Below, piece by piece: positions 58,636 through 64,000 of a stretch of DNA of 64,000 nucleotides. The translations under genes were made by a program, and so were the position numbers. The stretch's first letter is position 1. Each line of letters begins with the position of its first letter. Under the pieces are notes generated by a model. The model was not told the origin of the DNA. It worked only from the letters and a program-made list of their open reading frames with translations, and did no database searches. Location of the stretch: contig JAEWTW010000052.1 in assembly GCA_023397655.1 (NCBI GenBank), positions 1 through 64,000 on the forward strand. Direction: 5' to 3'. The DNA is from Bacillota bacterium. GTDB lineage: Bacteria; Bacillota; Clostridia; Christensenellales; SZUA-584.

Positions 58636-59269
58636 GCCGCGATACATAGGAGCGTGAGATACCCGTCTTCTTGGCGATTTCGCGCTGTGTCTGCGGCCGC
58701 AGCCCTCCAAGGCCGTAGCGCATCTCCAGCACCGCCTTCTCCCGCCTCGTCAGGCACTTGCCCAACAAGCCGTACAGTGTACGCGTCTGTATGCGCAGCT
58801 CCGCCTGCTCCGACACCAGATCCTCCCGCGTGCCCAGTATGTCGATCAGCGATATCTCGTTGCCTTCCTTATCCACACCGATGGGGTCGCTTAAGGATAC
58901 CTCGCATTTGATCTTCTTGCTGGAACGCAGCGCCATCAGCACCTCGTTCTCAATGCACTTGGCCGCATATGTGGCCAGCTGCGTGCCTTTCTTGGGCAGG
59001 AATGAGTTCACCGCTTTGATGAGGCCGATGGTGCCGATCGATATCAGGTCATCGCCCGACAGCGCGGTATTCTGATACTTCTTAACGATGTGCGCCACCA
59101 AACGCAGGTTGTGTTCCACCAGCTTGTGACGAGCCGATTCGTCACCGCACGCACTTAAGCGGAGGCAATCCGCCTCCTCCTCTTTGGTAAGCGGCTTGGG
59201 GAACGTTTTTCCCGAGAGATATCCGGCCAGAACCAGCAGCTCTTTGATAAGGCTAAGAAAATCGAACAT
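58628..59269 (-). CDS. sigK: sigK 5' part (interrupted sigma-K)
   Basis: Late mother-cell sigma factor, N-terminal part. The start at 59269 follows GGAGG by 8 bases and gives MFDFLSLIKELLVLAGYLSG, a pro-sigma-K-like leader. Region 2 is EHNLRLVAHIVKKYQNTALSGDDLISIGTIGLIKAV, and DPIGVDKEGNEISLIDILGT is a sigma-K hallmark. The helix-turn-helix TQREIAKKTGISRSYVSR then breaks off after Arg-Ala at the 17-bp repeat. Unrearranged, the protein lacks the end of region 4.2. Joining to 34237-34314 gives 230 codons in frame. Confidence 0.95.
   Translation of the reverse strand: MFDFLSLIKELLVLAGYLSGKTFPKPLTKEEEADCLRLSACGDESARHKLVEHNLRLVAHIVKKYQNTALSGDDLISIGTIGLIKAVNSFLPKKGTQLATYAAKCIENEVLMALRSSKKIKCEVSLSDPIGVDKEGNEISLIDILGTREDLVSEQAELRIQTRTLYGLLGKCLTRREKAVLEMRYGLGGLRPQTQREIAKKTGISRSYVSRRA
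58638..58654. repeat. Right attachment core (17-bp direct repeat)
   Basis: Identical to 34298-34314 in sequence and orientation. It falls on codons RSYVSR of the sigK 5' part. Confidence 0.9.
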
Positions 59270-59436
59270 GAAAAGCGCCTCCGTTTTTATGCCATACCAA
59301 AGCATATGCACAGAGTGCTTATGTTTTGCCTGTCTTATTTTCTGCGGCACCCATCATTATTATCATATGTGTACCCTTTCTTCGGGTATTTGGGGTAGGC
59401 ACACACCGATCCGCCATGCAACCGGCAGCACATATT

Positions 59437-59465
59437 TTGATAGACGGAAATTTTAAATGTATGCT
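59437..59465 (+). promoter_or_regulatory. Candidate promoter of the DUF819 gene
   Basis: TTGATA (59437-59442), 17 bases, TATGCT (59460-59465), about 78 bases before the DUF819 start. The rest of the sigK/DUF819 spacer (59270-59542) holds a small TACCC/GGGTA dyad near 59372-59388 and no ORF. Confidence 0.5.
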
Positions 59466-59542
59466 ATACTAATCAACAGAATATCGATCCTTGCAATATA
59501 CATGACGCTTTAAAATCCTGATTTTTTTAACGGAGCTTTATA

Positions 59543-60709
59543 ATGGTATTAAATATTATTTTTATTTTCCTTTTCATTTTGTTCCCGGCTCTTATGATCT
59601 GGCTGTCCACCAAAATCAAGGTGCTTCAGAAGATAGGTTTGGTTCTGCTATGCTACCTTATTGGTATGATCGTCGGGAATACAGGTATACTGCCGGAGGG
59701 CTTCAGCAAATTCCAATCGCTTTTGCAGGATGTCAGCGTGGCCGTCGCGCTGCCTTTGCTGTTGTTTTCATTGGATGTGAAGCGATGGCTCAAAATATCA
59801 AAGTCCGGCTTAATTTCGATGCTGCTTGCCGTTATCGCGATCGCTGTGACTGCATTCGTGCTGCATCTTACGGTCGCATCCGGAACGCAGGACGGCTGGA
59901 AGCTTGGCGGCATGTCGATGGCTGTCTACACCGGGGGAACCCCCAACCTTGCCGCCATGAAGACGGCGCTGAATGTAACTAACGATACCTACATACTGTT
60001 TCACACCTATGATACGGTATTTTCTCTGCTCTATATCTTTTTCATGGCATCTGTTGCCAGAGTGTTTTTCCAAAAGGTATTCCGGCTCAAACCGTTTAAG
60101 CCGATGGAAGCATCGGATCTGGAACAGGCTTCGGACATCAGTGATGAGTCCATCGGGGTCTACTCGAAGATGCTTAAGCCAAGGGTATTAAAAGGTTTGC
60201 TGCTTGCATTTTTACTGTCGGCAGCTATTTTGGGCATTGCCTTTGTGATCGGCGGGCTGTTCCCGGCGGATTTCAGCACCGCCATCACGATACTGCTGAT
60301 CACCTCCTTCGGCATAGCCTCCTCATTTATTAAACCGGTCCGCAATACCAAGCACACCTTCCATCTGGGCATGTATATTATCTACATGTTTTGCTTCACC
60401 GTTGCTTCCATGACAAAATTCGACGTCCTCGTACACATAGACTGGACCATACTGCTGTATGTCGCGATCTCTATTTTCGGGAGCATGGTGATTCACGCTT
60501 TGCTGTGCAAGCCATTTAAGATTGACTCGGATACGATGATCATTACTTCCGTGTCCGCCGTTTGCTCACCGCCGTTCGTTCCGGTGGTGGTCAGCGGGCT
60601 GAAGAACCGGGAAGTCCTCATCACCGGTCTGGTGACAGGCATCATTGGTTACGCGATCGGAAACTATCTCGGAATCGGCGTTGCGATGCTGTTCCGTTCG
60701 TTTGCCTAG
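59543..60709 (+). CDS. DUF819 family membrane protein
   Basis: A 388-residue protein with about ten to eleven membrane helices in two similar halves. GLVLLCYLIGMIVGNTGILP near the N-terminus and the loop GGMSMAVYTGGTPNLAAMKTALN (about 127-150) match DUF819 (YjcL-like), a family related to bile-acid/anion carriers. The C-terminal half has VSAVCSPPFVPVVVSGLKNREVLITGLVTGIIGYAIGNYLG. Substrate unknown. GGAGC precedes the ATG. The decarboxylase-like gene begins 33 bases later, so transport of its substrate or product is possible. Confidence 0.82.
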   Translation: MVLNIIFIFLFILFPALMIWLSTKIKVLQKIGLVLLCYLIGMIVGNTGILPEGFSKFQSLLQDVSVAVALPLLLFSLDVKRWLKISKSGLISMLLAVIAIAVTAFVLHLTVASGTQDGWKLGGMSMAVYTGGTPNLAAMKTALNVTNDTYILFHTYDTVFSLLYIFFMASVARVFFQKVFRLKPFKPMEASDLEQASDISDESIGVYSKMLKPRVLKGLLLAFLLSAAILGIAFVIGGLFPADFSTAITILLITSFGIASSFIKPVRNTKHTFHLGMYIIYMFCFTVASMTKFDVLVHIDWTILLYVAISIFGSMVIHALLCKPFKIDSDTMIITSVSAVCSPPFVPVVVSGLKNREVLITGLVTGIIGYAIGNYLGIGVAMLFRSFA

Positions 60710-60742
60710 ATCACAAATATCGTATTCCCACGGAGGTAAATG

Positions 60743-62206
60743 ATGAGTTCGAACATACCCGAAAAGGGCAAAACCCACGAAGAAGTATTGGCGTTGCTGG
60801 ATGGATTTGGCAAAGACGACCCTGCCTACAAGGACGGGAAAACGTGGAGCCTGGTTTATTATCTGGACAAAGCGCATACGGAATTTCTGGAGGCGGCCTA
60901 CTCAAAGTATTTCAGCGCGAACGGACTGAACCCGACAGCCTTCAAAAGCCTGAAGCGGTTGGAAAAGGAAGTGCTGAAATTCACGGCGGAGCTGTTCCAT
61001 GTGGACGATAACGCCTGCGGTGTCATGACGTCGGGGGGCACCGAAAGCTGCCTGCTCGCGGTCAAGACCTACCGGGATCTGGGTCGGGCGCATGGCATCA
61101 GAAAGCCGGAGATGATAATACCGGAATCGGCGCATGTGGCCTGGGATAAGGGCGCCGAATACTTCGGCGTCAAAATACGCAGAGCGCCGCTGGCTTCAGA
61201 CTATGGTGTGGATACGGAAGCAGTCAAAAAGCTGGTCAGCAAGAATACCGTCATGATTCTGGGCTCGGCTCCCGAATATCCCCATGGCATCATTGACCCC
61301 ATAGAGAAGCTCGGAAAAATCGCACTACGCCATCACATTCCGCTGCATGTGGACGCTTGTGTCGGCGGGTACATACTGCCCTTTATTGAAGCCAACGGCG
61401 CGCAATTGCCGCTTTGGGATTTCAGAGTTCCCGGTGTCACGTCGATCTCAGCCGATATCCATAAGTACGGTTTTGCGGCAAAAGGGGCCTCGTGCATACT
61501 CTACCGGAGTATCGAGCAGTTCAAATATCAGGTCTTTGTGAATCAGGACTGGCCGGGCGGTGTGTTCGCTTCTCCCGCGCTGCTTGGGACAAGGCCGGGC
61601 GGTGCGTATGCCGCAGCCTGGGCAACCATTCAGGCAAACGGCCGCGAAGGCTTCATGCAGCTTGCAAAAAGAACGATGGACGCGGTAAACAAAATAAAGG
61701 CGGGCATTGCGCAGATCGAAGGTCTTGAGCTCATAGGCGCGCCACAGGCAAGCCTTCTGTCCTACCGTTCAACCAACCCAAAGCTGAATATATTTGTGGT
61801 CGGCGATATCATGGAACAGAAAGGATGGCTGGTTGACAGGCTTCAAAGGCCGGATGCCCTTCATGCCATGGTCACGGCAGCCCACGACAAAGTTGTGGAG
61901 AAATATATCGACGATTTGAGCGATGCAGTTAAGACCGCGCTGGCTCACCCTGAACTGGGCGATTCCGGACAAGCGGCGACATACGGCATGATATCGCACA
62001 TTCCGCTGAGAGGGATGGTCAGAAAGCAGGTCATGGACATGTTCTCCGACTCCTATAAGCTGAATGCCAGCGAGATCGATCTTTCTGACAGCGAAGCGCT
62101 CACCCCGGGCGCCGGGCAGGAAAATGAAACAGCGGGCAAAAAGGGTGTGCTGCAAAGGGTCATTAACTGGTACGTAGCGAAGCAGATGCAGAAGCAAAGC
62201 AAATAG
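60743..62206 (+). CDS. PLP-dependent decarboxylase/lyase (group II, sphingosine-phosphate-lyase-like)
   Basis: A 487-residue fold type I PLP enzyme. GVMTSGGTESCLLAVKTYRD is the phosphate loop. PLHVDACVGGYILPF carries the Asp on the PLP ring. ISADIHKYGFAAKGASCILYR has the Schiff-base Lys (about 240). The nearest named relatives are glutamate/tyrosine decarboxylases and sphingosine-1-phosphate lyase; substrate unknown. Two ATG codons follow GGAGG; the second (60743) has the better spacing of 6 bases. Operon with the DUF819 transporter. Confidence 0.85.
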   Translation: MSSNIPEKGKTHEEVLALLDGFGKDDPAYKDGKTWSLVYYLDKAHTEFLEAAYSKYFSANGLNPTAFKSLKRLEKEVLKFTAELFHVDDNACGVMTSGGTESCLLAVKTYRDLGRAHGIRKPEMIIPESAHVAWDKGAEYFGVKIRRAPLASDYGVDTEAVKKLVSKNTVMILGSAPEYPHGIIDPIEKLGKIALRHHIPLHVDACVGGYILPFIEANGAQLPLWDFRVPGVTSISADIHKYGFAAKGASCILYRSIEQFKYQVFVNQDWPGGVFASPALLGTRPGGAYAAAWATIQANGREGFMQLAKRTMDAVNKIKAGIAQIEGLELIGAPQASLLSYRSTNPKLNIFVVGDIMEQKGWLVDRLQRPDALHAMVTAAHDKVVEKYIDDLSDAVKTALAHPELGDSGQAATYGMISHIPLRGMVRKQVMDMFSDSYKLNASEIDLSDSEALTPGAGQENETAGKKGVLQRVINWYVAKQMQKQSK

Positions 62207-62257
62207 AGGTACGAAGGAAGAAGCGGAATTGCTTTTAAGAAGGCTTAGCTTTGTCGG

Positions 62258-62995
62258 TTACCGCCAGCGGCACAGCAGGCGCTCCAGCAGGTCCACCAAG
62301 CCGAACAGCAGCAGCCCCGCAACGCCGAGTATCAGTATGCCGGAGAACATGTCCGCGTAGTTGACGCGCATCCACGAATCCATGATGAAGTATCCGAGAC
62401 CGTATTGCGTGCCGAACGTCTCGGTGAAGAACAACACCGACAACGCCGTGCCGAGGCTCACGCGCACCGAAGACAGCAGCGCGGGCAGCGACGCGGGCAG
62501 CACCACCATGCGCAGCACGTCCCTTTGCCGCGCACCCAGAGAGGTCATCGCAAAAAACGTTTCCTTCGGGATGCCCGCCACGGCGTCCCGCATGGACACG
62601 ACGATCTGGAAAACCACGATCATCAGTATCATGAATATCTTGGACAGCTCGCCGAGACCGAATATGAGCATCACCAGCGGCAGCAATGCGATTTTGGGGA
62701 TGGGATAGGTAAAGTACACGAGCGGCGACAGGCGCTTATTCCACGCCGGAAACCAGCCCATGCAAAGGCCCAGCGGCAAGCCGATCAATATGGATGCCGC
62801 CAGCCCCGCGAATATGCGCATAAGGCTCATCAGCAAGTGCAGCGCGATCTTGGCAAAAAAGATATGCCAGATGTTGACGAGTACCGTTATCGGAGTCGGG
62901 ATAAACGGGATGCGCAGCGCCATTGCAAGCAGCTGCCAAACGACGAGCAACCCGATGACCACCTTCGCCACACCCCATACGCCCGCCCGCTTCAT
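62258..62995 (-). CDS. ABC transporter permease, NitT/TauT family
   Basis: A 245-residue inner-membrane subunit with six helices. The EAA-like coupling loop is FFAMTSLGARQRDVLRMVVLPASLPALLSSVRVSLGTALSVLFFTETFGT (about 148-198). The family imports sulfonates, nitrate, taurine or thiamine precursors. The ATG overlaps the ATPase stop by 4 bases. Last gene of the operon, convergent with the decarboxylase-like gene 51 bases away. Confidence 0.9.
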   Translation of the reverse strand: MKRAGVWGVAKVVIGLLVVWQLLAMALRIPFIPTPITVLVNIWHIFFAKIALHLLMSLMRIFAGLAASILIGLPLGLCMGWFPAWNKRLSPLVYFTYPIPKIALLPLVMLIFGLGELSKIFMILMIVVFQIVVSMRDAVAGIPKETFFAMTSLGARQRDVLRMVVLPASLPALLSSVRVSLGTALSVLFFTETFGTQYGLGYFIMDSWMRVNYADMFSGILILGVAGLLLFGLVDLLERLLCRWR

Positions 62996-63744
62996 GATGC
63001 CCAGTCCTCCTTGACCATGCCGCGCAGCTCCATCACAAACGAGTAGAATTCCTTCGATTGCCTAAGGCCGCCTTCGCCGAACAGCGGGTTGTCGATCTCC
63101 CGCAGTATGCGCCCCGGCGCGGGCGACATCACGGCGATCCTGCGCCCGAGGTATACGGCTTCCTCAATGCTGTGCGTCACGAACAGTGTGGACGTGGCAT
63201 GCTCCTGCCAGACACTCAGGAACAGGTCTTGTATATCCTCGCGCGTGATCGCGTCCAGCGCGGAGAACGGTTCGTCCATCAGCAGCACATCCGGCTGCAT
63301 AATGAACGAGCGGGCGATGGCGACGCGCTGCCGCTGCCCGCCCGAGAGCTGCCGCGGGAACTTGTTTTCCAGCCCTTTAAGCCCCAGCCTGTCCATGATA
63401 TGCGCAGTGTACGGCGCGGCCGCTTCCACATCCGCCCCCTTCACCCGCAGCCCCAGCGTCGCGTTGTGATACACATCCGCCCAGTCCAGCAGCCCGTAGT
63501 TCTGCGGAATGAGGCCGATGCGCTGCACTTTTGGATCCACAGGTTGGCCGCCGATCAGCGCCCGCCCCTCATGCTGCGTGATGATACCGGACAATACGTA
63601 AAGCACCGTCGATTTGCCGCAGCCGGACGGCCCGATCAGCGCGCAGATATCGCCCTTGTCGAGATGCAGGTCGAGTCCGCTCACCGCCGGGTAGTCGCCG
63701 CCCACCGTTTTATAGGTCACCGAAAGCGCTTCAATATCGATCAT
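62992..63744 (-). CDS. ABC transporter ATP-binding protein, NitT/TauT family
   Basis: A 250-residue ATPase: Walker A LIGPSGCGKSTVLY (about 37-50), Q-loop LIPQNYGLLDW, signature LSGGQRQRVAIARSFI, Walker B VLLMDEPFSALD and switch His in FVTHSIEEAVYLG. Resembles SsuB/TauB. The start at 63744 is set by the family N-terminus (MIDIEALSVTYKT), 2 bases after the binding-protein stop. Confidence 0.92.
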   Translation of the reverse strand: MIDIEALSVTYKTVGGDYPAVSGLDLHLDKGDICALIGPSGCGKSTVLYVLSGIITQHEGRALIGGQPVDPKVQRIGLIPQNYGLLDWADVYHNATLGLRVKGADVEAAAPYTAHIMDRLGLKGLENKFPRQLSGGQRQRVAIARSFIMQPDVLLMDEPFSALDAITREDIQDLFLSVWQEHATSTLFVTHSIEEAVYLGRRIAVMSPAPGRILREIDNPLFGEGGLRQSKEFYSFVMELRGMVKEDWAS

Positions 63745-63746
63745 GC

Positions 63747-64000
63747 TTATTTCACAAAGCTCTTGTTGACGAGGTCGTCGTACTTGTACGCCTGCTTGAT
63801 CAGACCCTTTTCCGTCAGCCACGCCATCACGCCGTCAAAGTCGTCCGCAGACGGCAGCGCAGCCGGGGTGTATGCGGGCAGCGTCAGGCTATCCTTCACA
63901 TCCGCCGGGAACCCGGCCACATCCACCAGTATGTTCGCGTACTCGGAAGCCGGCGCTGTCTTGAGATATTCCACCGCGCTGTTGTACGCCTTATAAAATG
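63747..64000 (-). CDS. ABC substrate-binding protein, NMT1/SsuA-like (C-terminal part)
   Basis: Runs off the right edge. The visible 84 residues, beginning FYKAYNSAVEYLKTAPASEYANILVD and ending GVMAWLTEKGLIKQAYKYDDLVNKSFVK, match the C-terminal helices of NitT/TauT-type binding proteins. The end (Y-DDLVN-SF) is typical of the NMT1/THI5-like group. Ligand not determinable from this part. First gene of the operon in transcription order. Confidence 0.8.
   Translation of the reverse strand, partial: FYKAYNSAVEYLKTAPASEYANILVDVAGFPADVKDSLTLPAYTPAALPSADDFDGVMAWLTEKGLIKQAYKYDDLVNKSFVK

Larger units (their letters stand above)
34298..58654. mobile_element. sigK-intervening (skin) element with metabolic cargo, 24.3 kb
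   Basis: Bounded by identical 17-bp direct repeats inside the two halves of sigK, with a serine recombinase at the left end. Site-specific excision would remove 24,340 bp and restore an open reading frame of 230 codons. Known skin elements (B. subtilis, C. difficile) are phage-derived and excise in the mother cell. Here the cargo is an ABC exporter module, an alcohol dehydrogenase and a deoxysugar/dihydroxyacetone operon, and no phage structural gene is visible. All cargo genes lie on the minus strand. Developmental timing of excision is inferred by analogy. Confidence 0.88.

Noticed and set aside
58628..59269. sigK 5' part as a simple truncated pseudogene
   Set aside because: The exact missing C-terminus, the same 17-bp sequence and a recombinase gene occur together at the other junction, which decay would not produce.
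59270..59400. Sigma-E-type promoter for sigK
   Set aside because: CATATGAT- and GCATAT-like strings occur, but no pair has acceptable spacing to a matching partner element.

Overview
The window is a GC-rich chromosomal segment of an endospore-forming member of the Clostridia (Bacillota). The evidence is a spoIIGA-sigE pair, a sigma-K gene split by an intervening element, a GerMN lipoprotein, CIRCE-controlled htpG and strong Gram-positive ribosome binding sites. No tRNA, rRNA or CRISPR array was recognised.

Layout. 1-2.4 kb: 142-bp tandem repeats, an orphan phage-type replication pair (DUF6291 protein plus DnaC-like loader) and dispersed repeats. 2.4-12 kb, mostly minus strand: an AT-rich orphan, methyltransferase-like and nitroreductase genes, sigE, spoIIGA, hslO, a diguanylate cyclase and the chain gerMN-rph-rdgB-yfcE. 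13-17 kb: a PadR regulator with two SEDS-like (FtsW/RodA-type) membrane proteins, then a Na/Pi cotransporter. 17-21 kb: a TIM-barrel isomerase facing a LacI regulator, a broken AT-rich membrane gene and a cation efflux protein. 21.5-31 kb: htpG, efp, an M24 peptidase, an endonuclease IV-like gene, sdaAB-sdaAA and a ParE/Phd toxin-antitoxin pair. 29-34 kb: a TetR-controlled divergent locus (class II aldolase and aminotransferase against TetR and an FGGY kinase).

The main discovery is at 34.2-59.3 kb. The minus-strand sigma-K gene is cut into a 5' part (58.6-59.3 kb) and a 3' part of about 25 codons (34.24-34.31 kb). Both junctions carry the same 17-bp sequence. A serine recombinase gene ends 3 bp inside the left junction. 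Joining the parts through the repeat gives an uninterrupted 230-codon sigma-K, so the 24.3 kb between them reads as a sigK-intervening (skin) element. Its cargo is not phage-like. It holds a GldA/F/G-type ABC exporter with a DUF4340 protein, an iron alcohol dehydrogenase and a long sugar operon: L-rhamnose isomerase, pentulose epimerases, class II aldolase, ribokinase, a LsrB/RhaS-type ABC importer, DhaK/DhaL, an FGGY kinase, MtnK, MtnA and a LacI regulator.

The cargo enzymes converge on breaking deoxysugar phosphates into dihydroxyacetone phosphate plus a small aldehyde (L-rhamnose route; MtnK/MtnA/aldolase 'DHAP shunt' route). The aldehyde could be reduced by the iron alcohol dehydrogenase. 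If the element excises in the mother cell, as known skin elements do, this catabolic capacity would be discarded there and kept only in the spore line.

59.5-64 kb: a DUF819 membrane protein, a PLP-dependent decarboxylase-like enzyme and a NitT/TauT-type ABC importer that runs off the window end.
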